Source: an uncultured Gemmatimonadota bacterium (GTDB lineage: Bacteria; Gemmatimonadota; Gemmatimonadetes; Gemmatimonadales; Gemmatimonadaceae). From it: 64,000 nucleotides of DNA. Where the stretch lies: assembly GCA_903910555.1 (NCBI GenBank), contig CAIVZZ010000004.1, positions 1-64,000 on the forward strand, in the 5' to 3' direction. The position numbers and the translations under genes were made by a program. Position 1 is the stretch's first letter. Every line of letters begins with the position of its first letter. Under the pieces are notes generated by a model, which was not told the DNA's origin, did no database searches, and was given only the letters and a program-made list of their open reading frames with translations. Below, piece by piece: positions 9,220-18,365 of the stretch.

Positions 9220-9259
9220 AAAAAAAGCCGCCCCCGATCAACCGGGGGCGGCTTTTTTT
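9220..9259. terminator. Perfect bidirectional intrinsic terminator
   Basis: The stem GCCGCCCCCG (9227-9236) pairs with CGGGGGCGGC (9243-9252) around the loop ATCAAC, flanked by A7 (9220-9226) and T7 (9253-9259). It serves the CHASE3 gene on the plus strand and lon on the minus strand. Confidence 0.97.
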
Positions 9260-9266
9260 ATTCGAC

Positions 9267-11831
9267 TCAGTTCACGACAGCGAGCTGCGCGGGAAGTTCA
9301 ACGGCGCTCTTCGCCTCGGGCACCAATGCCAGCCGCAGTACATCCTCGAGGGTCTCTGCGAAGTGGAACTTCAACTTCGCCTTTGCCTCCTCGGGCACAT
9401 CCTCGAGATCCGCCTCGTTGTCCTTTGGCAGGATGATCGTCGTGATGCCGGCACGCAGCGCGCCGAGAACTTTTTCTTTGACTCCGCCGATCGGCAGCAC
9501 TCTGCCGCGCAGCGTGATCTCACCGGTCATCGCGATCTCTCTGCGCACCGGACGTCCGCTCATTTCGCTGGCGAGCGCTGTTGCGATCGAGACTCCGGCC
9601 GATGGTCCGTCTTTTGGAATCGCGCCCTGCGGCACGTGAATATGTGTTTCAACTGCGCCCAGCCGTGAGCGCGGAATTCCGAGCTTCACCGCGTTGTTCG
9701 TGACGTACGTGAACGCCGCGCGCGCCGATTCTTTCATGACATCACCCAGCTGGCCGGTGAGAATAAGTGCCACCGGTCCGCTGCCGGCACCGCCGTTCCC
9801 GTCGCCGGCTGGCGTCGCTTCGAGTCTGCGCGTCGATGCTTCGACGAACATGATGTCGCCGCCCATCGGCGTGTAGAACATGCCGGTTGCAATGCCGACT
9901 TCGTTCACGGCGTTTGCCTTCTCCGGATGCACTTTCGGCCGTCCGAGCAGCTCGCGCACTTCTTCGGCGGTGATCACACCGCTTTCGATGCCCGTGTGTT
10001 CGCTATTGCTCGCAATGCGGCGCGCCACCTTGCGGGTGACCGCTCCGATCTGGCGCTCGAGCTGACGAACGCCGCTCTCGCGTGTGTACTTCGACACGAT
10101 CGAGTTCACTGCGTCGTCTGAGAATGTCACACCCTTCTCGCCGAGTCCGGCGTCGTCGAGCTGACGCGGAATCAGATATTTCTTGGCGATCTCCGCCTTC
10201 TCGCGCTCGGTGTAGCCGGCAAAATCGACGACTTCCATGCGGTCGAGGAGTGGACCGGGAATGTTCTGAATGAAATTCGCCGTCGCGATGAACAGCACTT
10301 CGCTCAGGTCGAACGGCACGCCCAGATAGTGATCGGTGAACGTGTCGTTCTGTGCGGGGTCGAGCACTTCAAGCAGCGCGCTCGAAGGATCGCCCTGGAA
10401 ACTCGACCCGAGCTTGTCGACTTCGTCCAGCAGGAAGACGGGATTTTTCGTTCCGGCCTGCTTCATCCCCTGGATGATCCGGCCCGGCATCGCACCCACA
10501 TAGGTGCGACGATGGCCGCGAATATCGGCTTCGTCGCGCGCGCCGCCGAGTGCGACACGTACGTATTCACGTCCGAGTGCGCGTGCGACCGATTTTGCGA
10601 TCGACGTTTTGCCAACGCCCGGCGGTCCGACGAACAGGAGGATCGGACCCTTCGCCATCGCGCGGGCCTTCGCTTCCTTTTGATCGGTGATCGGACGGTC
10701 GACGTCTTCGTCGCTCTTCTTCAGCGATGGCGTCGCGTTCTCCTTGCTGACGCGCAGTTTGGCGGCGGGGAATTCACCCGTCGTTTTGATTTCCTCGGCG
10801 AGCTGCTTTGCGCGCAGCTGACGCACCGCAAGGAATTCCACGATGCGATCCTTCACGTCTTCGAGACCGTAATGATCGTCATCGAGCACTTTGATTGCGT
10901 GCGGAAGCTCGAGGTGGTCGTCGGAACGCTTGCCCCACGGCAGCTCCGCCATCCACTCGAGGTAGGTGCGAATGACCTGTGCTTCCATCGACTCGCGGCC
11001 TGAACGCTCGAGGCGTCCGAGCTCGCGCTCGACTTCTGCGCGCGCCTCTTTCGGAAGTTCGAGCTTGCTGAGCTTTTCGCGCAGCTCGCCGATTTCTTTG
11101 GCCTGATCGTCGTCGCCGAGCTCTTTCTGAATCGCCTTCATCTGCTCGCGCAAGAACATCTCGCGCTGGCGCTCGCCGAGCTCTTCCTGTACCTGCGATT
11201 TGATCTCGTCCTGCGCTTCGAGCAGGGAGATCTGGCGCTGCACGTGCACGAGCACGCGGCGCAGGCGCTCTTCAACTGACAGTGTTTCAAGAAGTCCCTG
11301 TTTTTCAGGAACGGTAAGTTCGATGTAGCCGGCGACGAGATCGGCGAACTTGCCGGGCTCTGTAACGGAATCGAGGACCTGATGCACGACTTCCTCGGGA
11401 AGCCCGCGACGCTCGCCGAGTTCGGCCGCGCGCTCGCGAATCTCCTTGTGGAGTGCCTCAAAAGCGGGATCTTTGTCGTCGAGCGGAGACATCTCTTCGA
11501 TGTCCATGACGACGGCGGAGAGGTAGCCCTCGCCCTGCACGTACTGGAGCGCGGTTGCCCGTTGCTCGCCCTGGAGCAGGAGCTGGACGCCGCCCAAACC
11601 GCGTTGAACCTGTCCGATTCGGGCGATTACGCCCGTGTTATATAGGATTTCAGCGCTCGGCTCGTCGGTGTTGTCGCGCTGGGCGACAGCAAAGACGAGA
11701 CGGTCGCCCTTGAGTGCGGACTCAATGGCCCGCAGGGTACCCGGACGGCCGGCCGCGATAGGGGCGGTGAGTCCGGGAAAGATTACTGTCCCTCGCAAGG
11801 GAAGGACTGGGAGTGTCTGTCGTGTGCTCAT
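9267..11831 (-). CDS. lon: ATP-dependent protease Lon
   Basis: Cytoplasmic AAA+ serine protease that degrades misfolded and regulatory proteins; 854 aa from the ATG at 11831 (MSTRQTLPVLPLRG). The N-terminal LON substrate domain (about 8-200) is followed by a coiled linker, the AAA+ module with Walker A GPPGVGKTS near residue 400 and Walker B FLLDEVDKLG, and the C-terminal protease domain with catalytic Ser744 (KDGPSAG) and Lys787 (GGVKEK). A Gly-rich insert (PAGDGNGGAGSGP) interrupts the start of the protease domain. Upstream in-frame codons run into non-conserved sequence. The gene ends at the shared terminator and is divergent from the kinase pair. Confidence 0.97.
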   Translation of the reverse strand: MSTRQTLPVLPLRGTVIFPGLTAPIAAGRPGTLRAIESALKGDRLVFAVAQRDNTDEPSAEILYNTGVIARIGQVQRGLGGVQLLLQGEQRATALQYVQGEGYLSAVVMDIEEMSPLDDKDPAFEALHKEIRERAAELGERRGLPEEVVHQVLDSVTEPGKFADLVAGYIELTVPEKQGLLETLSVEERLRRVLVHVQRQISLLEAQDEIKSQVQEELGERQREMFLREQMKAIQKELGDDDQAKEIGELREKLSKLELPKEARAEVERELGRLERSGRESMEAQVIRTYLEWMAELPWGKRSDDHLELPHAIKVLDDDHYGLEDVKDRIVEFLAVRQLRAKQLAEEIKTTGEFPAAKLRVSKENATPSLKKSDEDVDRPITDQKEAKARAMAKGPILLFVGPPGVGKTSIAKSVARALGREYVRVALGGARDEADIRGHRRTYVGAMPGRIIQGMKQAGTKNPVFLLDEVDKLGSSFQGDPSSALLEVLDPAQNDTFTDHYLGVPFDLSEVLFIATANFIQNIPGPLLDRMEVVDFAGYTEREKAEIAKKYLIPRQLDDAGLGEKGVTFSDDAVNSIVSKYTRESGVRQLERQIGAVTRKVARRIASNSEHTGIESGVITAEEVRELLGRPKVHPEKANAVNEVGIATGMFYTPMGGDIMFVEASTRRLEATPAGDGNGGAGSGPVALILTGQLGDVMKESARAAFTYVTNNAVKLGIPRSRLGAVETHIHVPQGAIPKDGPSAGVSIATALASEMSGRPVRREIAMTGEITLRGRVLPIGGVKEKVLGALRAGITTIILPKDNEADLEDVPEEAKAKLKFHFAETLEDVLRLALVPEAKSAVELPAQLAVVN

Positions 11832-12024
11832 GGCATCCGTACCTGCAAGGGACGTTCCATCGGGAGTTACGACATAAAGGCGGGGATTGCAACTTTCGTA
11901 TGCCGTCGTGACGTAGGGCCTGTCAGTCTGGAGACCCGCCCCAAAAGGGTGGGTTCCCTTTAGGAAGCTCCAGGCACCTTCAGGCAAGGCGTCACTGCCT
12001 TGTATCCTTGTACGGCGCGGTGCT

Positions 12025-14064
12025 ATGCTCTCCGTTTCGACGACCCCCATATCAGGCAAAGTGGAAGAACCGCAGATCACGCAGTCTGACGCCGAACTGC
12101 GCGGGCATGTGCAGCGTGTCCTCGACGCGACGTACGAGCTCGATCGCGAGATCGGGCGCGGCGGCATGGGCATCGTCTACTGCGCCAAGGATCGCCGGCT
12201 CAAGCGCACTGTCGCGATCAAGCTGCTGCCGCCGGAGCTCGCGTTTCGCTCGGAGATTCGCTCGCGCTTTTTGCGCGAGGCGGAAACCGCGGCGCAGCTG
12301 TCGCATCCGTGCATCGTTCCGATCTATAGCGTAGACGAAAAAGACGGTCTCGTCTTTTTCGTGATGGCATTTGTTGATGGCGATACGCTCGCGAAGCGGA
12401 TTCACGATCGTGGCGCACTGGATCCTGTTGAAGTGCGGCGCATCCTTCGCGAGGTCGGCGACGCGCTCGCTTACGCGCACGCGCACGGCGTCGTGCACCG
12501 CGATATCAAACCCGACAACATCCTGCTGGATGCCGCAAGCAACCGGCCGATGGTGACGGACTTCGGAATCGCGCGCGCGATCAGCGACGGCAGCGCGCGA
12601 CTGACCGCGACCGGCATCGCGATCGGCACGCCGGCCTTCATGAGTCCGGAGCAGTCGGCGGGCGACCGCGATGTCGACGGCCGCAGCGATTTGTATTCGC
12701 TCGGCGTGGTCGCATATCAGATGTTGTGCGGCGAACTCCCGTTCAACGCGACGAACACGCCGGCGCTGCTCGTGAAGCATTTGTCGGAGCGCCCGGTTCC
12801 CGTAGACCAGCGCGCGTCGAACATCCCGCCGGATCTCGCGCGCGCGGTGATGCTCTGCCTCGAGAAAAATCCGGACGATCGTTTCCCGAGCGCGCAGGCC
12901 TTCGTGACGGCGCTCGATACGGGGAACGTGCCGAACCTTCCGCCGGAGCGCGCGACGCAGGCGCCCGGTGCACCGCCGGCGTATGCGCCCTCCGCGTATT
13001 CGTCATCGGGCTATACCTCTCCCGGTTATTCCACGCCGACGAGTGATCCCATCGGATCGCATGTCGTCACGAACGAAGACCGGGCGCGCTGGGAACAGAC
13101 CGACGTCGTCAAGTTTCGAAAAAAACTTGGGCCGTTCATGTTCATCGGCGCTGCGCTCGTATTGCTCTCGCCGTTCAACGTCGCGCGCGGCTTGTTCAGC
13201 GTGTGGGGCATTTACGCGGTGTACCTCGCGTACAAATACGCGCTGCTCTGGAGCGCGGGCTACGACTGGCACGATGTCTTCCGTCAGCCGCGTCACCGCC
13301 TCTTCACCGATCAAATCAGCGAGCTCGGCGACGAAGTGCAGGCGTTCTGGAATCCGAAGAAACGCGTCGAAGTTCGCGAGCGGCATGTCGCGCGCTTGTC
13401 CGCGCCGGGGATGTTCAGCCCGGTGCCGTCGACCATGTCACCGGCGATGGGCACCGCCGCCGCCAATACCGCGGCGAGTGTCGCAACGTTCGCACACGGC
13501 CAGTTCGCTTCGGTCACGCGGCGCGCGGCGGACGACTGCAGCGAGATCATCCGGCTCGTCGGCTCGCTTCCCGCAAATGATCGCGCGCGGATTCCCGAAG
13601 TGATCAGCACGGCGCAGACGCTCAACAACAAAGTTCTGGGGCTCGCCGCGGCGATCGAGCAGATAGATCGGGCGGCGGGCGGAGTGTCGGCGGACAAGAT
13701 CGAAAAAGAAATCACACTGCTCGAGTCGCAGGCGAATCCGCTCGACCGCGCGGGAAGCGAGGAACGTGTGCGCCGGCTTGCGGCGCTCAAGCGTCAGCGC
13801 CGCTCGGTGGCCGACATCGCGCGCCGCCGTGCAGAAATGAACGGCAAACTGGAGAGCTGCGCACTCGCCCTGCAGAACATGCGGCTCGATGTCGTGCGTC
13901 TTCGCACCGGGACGAACGCGGAGAGCTGGCAGCACATCACATCGGTTGCCGATCAGGCGATGGCGCTCGCGCGGGACGTGGACAATGCGGTGTATGTGGC
14001 TGACGAAATGGCCCGCATCAACCCGAGATCAAACACGCCCCGCAGCGAGTCGGGACGGTCGTGA
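12025..14064 (+). CDS. Membrane-anchored Ser/Thr protein kinase (first of a tandem pair)
   Basis: 679 aa. The kinase domain (about 37-300) is complete: Gly loop GRGGMGIVY near 44-52, VAIK lysine, HRDIKPDN near 157-164, DFG near 178, TPAFMSPEQ activation segment. A Pro/Ser/Tyr-rich linker follows (about 305-350), then a two-helix hydrophobic hairpin (about 369-412, FMFIGAALVLLSP and YAVYLAYKYALLW) and a C-terminal, Glu/Arg-rich probable coiled coil (about 480-660). No PASTA or other extracellular sensor is present, so both ends are probably cytoplasmic. The ATG at 12025 is used; a GTG near 12060 is an alternative start. The next kinase overlaps by four bases (GTGA). Confidence 0.93.
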   Translation: MLSVSTTPISGKVEEPQITQSDAELRGHVQRVLDATYELDREIGRGGMGIVYCAKDRRLKRTVAIKLLPPELAFRSEIRSRFLREAETAAQLSHPCIVPIYSVDEKDGLVFFVMAFVDGDTLAKRIHDRGALDPVEVRRILREVGDALAYAHAHGVVHRDIKPDNILLDAASNRPMVTDFGIARAISDGSARLTATGIAIGTPAFMSPEQSAGDRDVDGRSDLYSLGVVAYQMLCGELPFNATNTPALLVKHLSERPVPVDQRASNIPPDLARAVMLCLEKNPDDRFPSAQAFVTALDTGNVPNLPPERATQAPGAPPAYAPSAYSSSGYTSPGYSTPTSDPIGSHVVTNEDRARWEQTDVVKFRKKLGPFMFIGAALVLLSPFNVARGLFSVWGIYAVYLAYKYALLWSAGYDWHDVFRQPRHRLFTDQISELGDEVQAFWNPKKRVEVRERHVARLSAPGMFSPVPSTMSPAMGTAAANTAASVATFAHGQFASVTRRAADDCSEIIRLVGSLPANDRARIPEVISTAQTLNNKVLGLAAAIEQIDRAAGGVSADKIEKEITLLESQANPLDRAGSEERVRRLAALKRQRRSVADIARRRAEMNGKLESCALALQNMRLDVVRLRTGTNAESWQHITSVADQAMALARDVDNAVYVADEMARINPRSNTPRSESGRS

Positions 14065-16160
14065 CCGAGCGCGACGCGCTGCGCGACCGCGTCGAACGCG
14101 CGGTCGGCGCGCTCTTCGAAATCGAAGATGAAATTGGACGCGGCGGAATGGCCGTCGTCTATCGTGCGCGCGATGTACGCCTCCGCCGGAAAGTTGCGCT
14201 GAAGGTTTTGCCGCCAGAGCTCGCGTTTCGCGCCGAGGTGAAGTCGAGGTTCCTGCGCGAAGCACAGATGTCGGCGCAGCTCACGCACCCGAACATCGTG
14301 CCGATCTTTACGGTGGATGAGCTCGACGGCGTCGTGTTTTTCTCGATGGGGCTCGTCGAGGGTGAAACGCTCGCGCAGCGTCTCGCGCACGAGCCGCGCC
14401 CGCCGATCACGACGGTGCGCGCGATGCTGCGCGAAGTTGCCGACGCTCTTGCATACGCGCACTCGCGTCACGTCGTGCACCGCGATGTAAAGCCCGACAA
14501 CATCCTTGTCGATGGTGCGAGCGGTCACGTGCTCGTCTCCGATTTTGGAATCGCGCGCGCGGCGGAAGGTGATGCGCGGCTCACGGTCACGGGCGTCGCA
14601 GTCGGGACGCCGGCGTACATGAGTCCCGAGCAGGCGATGGGCGATCGCGATGTCGACGGTCGTGCGGATATCTATGCGCTCGGAGTCGTCGGATATCAGA
14701 TGCTCGCCGGTGAGCTTCCGCATCAGGCGGCGAACACGCCGTCGATGCTCATGAAGCACATCAGCGAGCGCCCGCGGCCACTCGGCGACGTGCGGCCGGA
14801 TCTTCCGGCGAATCTCATCTACGCCATCGAGCGCGCGATGGCGAAAGGGCGCGATGATCGCTGGCCCGACGCGTCTGCGTTTCGCGCCGCGCTGGCTGAG
14901 ACGGCTCCGCCGCCGCCGTTATCGCGATCCGCCCGCGCGTCCACGCCGAATCGTTCCGCGGATTCTGGCGATGCACTCGCGCTCGACGCTGCGTCTTATG
15001 GAGCAGAGCTTGGGTTGCATCTGACAGGGCAGGTGCTCGGCGCGCTCGGACTTCATCCCGGCGCGCCGCCGGCGCCTCCGGGTCAGCCGCGCGCGCCCGG
15101 CGATCATTTGCCGGAGTATCCGCGCGTTCCCGCGCTGCCGCCGGGGTGGATGCTCGATCCGAACACGCGGGAGTACGGTCGCGAAGCGTTGCAGCGCTAC
15201 AAGGAAGAGACGCGGCGCTGGAAAGAGCGGTATGGGCGGCAGGCGGTGATTGGTTTGCGTGTTGGCCGGAAGGAACTCCGGCGCGCGCGCCGTGAGGGAT
15301 TGTTCGGTCCACAGACGCCGGAAGATCGCATTCGACGCGTGCAGCGCTCGCTGATCGGGGCGGTAGTCGGCATTGCTGGGCTGACGGCGATCAATCTGAT
15401 GACGAGCCCCGGCTATCTCTGGGTTATGTGGCCCGCATTGGCATTCGGCATCGGTGCGGTATCGCGGGTGACGCGGTTGTGGGTGGATGGCATCTCACCG
15501 TTCAGACTTTTCCAGCGTCAGCCTTATATCGATCCGCCGGCGGATCGCGCGGGGGCGGCCGATCCCCGGCTGGCATCGGCGTCGCCGCAGGTGGCGGCGC
15601 CACGTCGCGAAGCGCCCGAACTCACGGCGATTCCGCGAGAAGTGCTCGACGGCCCGCAGGGCGCGGTGATTCGCGAAGCGGTGAGTACGAAAGCTACGAT
15701 CGCGGATGTGCTCGCAAAGTTGTCGCCGGCCGACCGTCAGCTGCTGCCGGAGATTCAGCCAACCGTCGACGCGCTCGTGGAGCGCGTCTGTTCGCTCGCG
15801 CAGGGTTTGCACCAGCTCGACGCCGACGCGTCACCCGCCGCGATTGCGGCGCTCGACAAGCGCGTCGCGGACGCGAAGGCCGGTCCTGCGGATGCGCCCG
15901 ATCTCGAGCGCAGACTTCAGCTGCTCGAGCGTCAACAGGCAACGCTCAAAGATCTTGCCGCACGCCGCGGCGCGGTGGCCGAACAGCTCGAGCGCGCGTC
16001 GCTCGTATTGCAGACGATGAAGCTCGACCTCTACAAACTCAGGTCGAGCGGACTGGATGCGAAGCTCGATGCGACGACCGGCGCGACTCAGGAAGCGCGT
16101 GCGCTTTCAACGGATATCGGACGCGTGATGGACGCCGCGAACGAGGTTCGGAAGCTCTGA
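14061..16160 (+). CDS. Membrane-anchored Ser/Thr protein kinase (second of a tandem pair)
   Basis: 699 aa, starting at a GTG that overlaps the stop of the first kinase (GTGA), so translation is likely coupled. The layout repeats the upstream gene: kinase domain about 15-285 (GRGGMAVVY, VALK, HRDVKPDN near 139, DFG near 160, TPAYMSPEQ), a Pro-rich linker, two hydrophobic helices (about 429-468), and a C-terminal helical region (about 520-695) with LERRLQLLERQQATLKDL. Linker and C-terminus have diverged more from the first kinase than the catalytic domain has, as expected for an old duplication. Substrates cannot be read from the sequence. Confidence 0.93.
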   Translation: MTERDALRDRVERAVGALFEIEDEIGRGGMAVVYRARDVRLRRKVALKVLPPELAFRAEVKSRFLREAQMSAQLTHPNIVPIFTVDELDGVVFFSMGLVEGETLAQRLAHEPRPPITTVRAMLREVADALAYAHSRHVVHRDVKPDNILVDGASGHVLVSDFGIARAAEGDARLTVTGVAVGTPAYMSPEQAMGDRDVDGRADIYALGVVGYQMLAGELPHQAANTPSMLMKHISERPRPLGDVRPDLPANLIYAIERAMAKGRDDRWPDASAFRAALAETAPPPPLSRSARASTPNRSADSGDALALDAASYGAELGLHLTGQVLGALGLHPGAPPAPPGQPRAPGDHLPEYPRVPALPPGWMLDPNTREYGREALQRYKEETRRWKERYGRQAVIGLRVGRKELRRARREGLFGPQTPEDRIRRVQRSLIGAVVGIAGLTAINLMTSPGYLWVMWPALAFGIGAVSRVTRLWVDGISPFRLFQRQPYIDPPADRAGAADPRLASASPQVAAPRREAPELTAIPREVLDGPQGAVIREAVSTKATIADVLAKLSPADRQLLPEIQPTVDALVERVCSLAQGLHQLDADASPAAIAALDKRVADAKAGPADAPDLERRLQLLERQQATLKDLAARRGAVAEQLERASLVLQTMKLDLYKLRSSGLDAKLDATTGATQEARALSTDIGRVMDAANEVRKL

Positions 16161-16167
16161 CCGTTCG

Positions 16168-16998
16168 TTAGCGCTTGAGCAGGGCGGCGACGGCGCTCGC
16201 GACGTGCGCGGGCGCGTCCTCTGGTGAGAAATGCCGCGCTTCTGGAATCACCGTGAGCGTCGCCCCGCTGATTGAATCGCGGAGACGCTCGCCGACGTCC
16301 ACGCCGAGCCAGGGATCACCAGCGCCGCAGAGGATCGAGGTGGGCTGCGTGATGTTGCCGAGCCGCGCACCGATTTCACCAACAGAGCGATCGTGCATTG
16401 CGCGCAGCTGCGAAATGAGCGCGTCGACGCCGAGTCGCATCGTGTACGCACGCAAATAATTATCGAGCGCGTGTAGTCCGGCTTGTTCGTCGGCGAAGCC
16501 TTTGAGGAGCGAGCCGTGCACGAAGCCCGCGAGCAGCGGCGCACCGAGCGCGCGTCCGAGCGGCGGCCAGGCGGCGACGAGCCGCGCGAGGCGGGCGGCG
16601 CGATTGGGCCACGCGTCGAACGCCGTGCTGTTCACGAGACAGAGTCGTGTCACGCGAGTCGGCGCGTTGAGCGCGAGCGCTTGGGCAACTGCGCCGCCCA
16701 TGCCGTGACCGACCACACACGCCGCGCCGATGCCGAGGTCGTCCATCAAGAGGCGGATGCGATCGGCGTGCGCGGGTGCGGAGAGCCTCGCCAACTCCGG
16801 CCGGTCGCTCTTCCAGAATCCGAGCAAATCGACGACGACAACGCGATGGCCTTCAGGCATTTCGCGCACGACACCGTGCCAGAGATGCGATGACGCGGGG
16901 AACCCGTGCAGGAAAATGACCGGCTCACCCGCGCCGCGCGTGCCCGCGGCGTAGTAGTAGAGTCGCGTGACACCGAGATCCACAAACTCGCCGCGCAT
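16168..16998 (-). CDS. Alpha/beta hydrolase-fold protein lacking the nucleophile serine
   Basis: 276 aa, a full-length alpha/beta hydrolase fold: oxyanion-hole region HGFPASSHLW (30-39), strand VVVVDLLGFWKSDRP, nucleophile elbow, acid AGDPWLG, and histidine ARHFSPED. The elbow, normally GxSxG (GHSMGG in close relatives), reads GHGMGG; the codon is GGC where AGC or TCN is expected. Acid and histidine are kept, so the protein is either a non-hydrolytic family member, uses another chemistry, or is inactivated. It is convergent with the kinase pair (7 bp gap) and stands alone. Confidence 0.8.
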   Translation of the reverse strand: MRGEFVDLGVTRLYYYAAGTRGAGEPVIFLHGFPASSHLWHGVVREMPEGHRVVVVDLLGFWKSDRPELARLSAPAHADRIRLLMDDLGIGAACVVGHGMGGAVAQALALNAPTRVTRLCLVNSTAFDAWPNRAARLARLVAAWPPLGRALGAPLLAGFVHGSLLKGFADEQAGLHALDNYLRAYTMRLGVDALISQLRAMHDRSVGEIGARLGNITQPTSILCGAGDPWLGVDVGERLRDSISGATLTVIPEARHFSPEDAPAHVASAVAALLKR

Positions 16999-17216
16999 CG
17001 CGGCAAGATGAACGCGGTGCAGGGTCGCGACAAGCGCATCCGGTGGCGCCGTTGCAGTTCAAAACCAACAAATCCACCCCACAAAACCGTTGTTTTGCCC
17101 TAGCGTTCCGTGACGAAAATGGTATCCTTAGCGGCTGGGCGCGGTAACACGCGACAAAAGCGCCAGATCGTATTGTTTGACAACGACTTAGCTAACTCAG
17201 AACCGGGCGTCTCAAC

Positions 17217-18365
17217 TTGACCGCACCTAACGTTCCGATCGTTTCTACGTTTCCGCCGCCGCCCCCGACGCTATCCGCGGTAAAGTTTCCAATCGGCTGG
17301 CTGCTGGAACATGCGTCAGCACCGATACAGTATCGCGCCATGATCGACGTAGCGCGGCTCGGAACAAGGGTTTCTCCGCAATTTCAGTATCTCCCGTTCA
17401 CGTTCAAGCCAGCTGTCGAGCTCGCGATGGCCCAGTCCGGCGATGGCGTGTGGAACGGTGCCATGCTGACCGCGCCTTCAGCGCGGTCGGAAGGCTTCGA
17501 GGGCGTCGGCACCGTGCATGCGGTTCGCCGGATGCTTGAATACGGGTGGGATAAGGACTCGCCGCCGGTTTATCAGGCGCGGCGCGTTCTGTTCCGCCTT
17601 TTGGCCGAAGATGACGACCCTGAGCTGTTGTTCGAGTTCGCGCCAAACCCGAACGCGAAGTCGAAGCCGGAAGAAGAGATGCGCTTGATGGCGCGCCAGA
17701 CGTTGCGTGAAGCAGCCGGTGCCGCGCTCGCTCAGGCTGGATTCGAAGCTGACCCGCGACTGCGCGGCGCGGCACGTCGCACGCTCGACCGGATGATGGA
17801 GTTCCTCAAGTCGCCGGTCGGCGCGAAGCCGTGGATTCGCATCGGGAATCGTCAGGTTCTCTCGCCGGACGCCTTTGCTCCTTCGATTTACGCGCTGCAG
17901 ATGCTCGCCCATATGCCGCTGTTCCGCAGCGAGCACTACGAAGGAATGGAACTGCTGTACCGCTGGCTCACGCGTCCGCTGCCGCGCCAGGAGCAGATGC
18001 AGGTCGTCGGCAAAAAGATCGTGCCGGTGCCGCTGCTCGTGATGGGTGATCGTCTCCCGCATCGCAACGCAGTCGAAGACGACGTGCCCGCAGCGCTCTC
18101 GTGGATCGAACTCATGGCGCGCATGGGATTCCTGCGCCGCAACGAGAACTGGTCGAAGATGTACGAGCGTTTCGTCGACGACTGTGGCCGCGATGGTGTC
18201 TGGCATCCGCATAAAGGACTCGCGATGCCGCGCAGCTCGAATGCATGGGTCTGGTCGTCGTATCCGCTCGAACCGTCTCGCGCCGGCGACGAGCGCTGGG
18301 CCGACATGACGTTCCGCATCGGCCTTATCGCCCGCTTGAGCGGACGGCCGATCGATCTGATCTGA
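17217..18365 (+). CDS. Conserved alpha-toroid-like protein of unknown function
   Basis: 382 aa. Segments such as WLLEHASAPIQYRAMIDV, AQSGDGVWNG and GVGTVHAVRRMLEYGW resemble the helical repeats of prenyltransferase/squalene-cyclase-like proteins, but no catalytic DxDD-type motif is visible, so the enzymatic role is open. A TTG at 17217 is chosen as start because the characteristic WLLE...QYR segment lies upstream of the first ATG (17341). It overlaps the next hydrolase gene by four bases if that gene starts at CTG 18362, suggesting the two act together. The 218 bp upstream contain a small hairpin (CAAAAC 17082-17087 with GTTTTG 17092-17097) but no clear promoter. Confidence 0.65.
   Translation: MTAPNVPIVSTFPPPPPTLSAVKFPIGWLLEHASAPIQYRAMIDVARLGTRVSPQFQYLPFTFKPAVELAMAQSGDGVWNGAMLTAPSARSEGFEGVGTVHAVRRMLEYGWDKDSPPVYQARRVLFRLLAEDDDPELLFEFAPNPNAKSKPEEEMRLMARQTLREAAGAALAQAGFEADPRLRGAARRTLDRMMEFLKSPVGAKPWIRIGNRQVLSPDAFAPSIYALQMLAHMPLFRSEHYEGMELLYRWLTRPLPRQEQMQVVGKKIVPVPLLVMGDRLPHRNAVEDDVPAALSWIELMARMGFLRRNENWSKMYERFVDDCGRDGVWHPHKGLAMPRSSNAWVWSSYPLEPSRAGDERWADMTFRIGLIARLSGRPIDLI

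Noticed and set aside
12000-12060. Promoter boxes (TTGTAT / TATGCT) before the first kinase
   Set aside because: Spacing and start position are ambiguous: the -10-like box overlaps the ATG used, so no promoter was annotated.
17177-17216. TTGACA-type -35 box before the toroid-like gene
   Set aside because: No acceptable -10 box lies 16-18 bp downstream.
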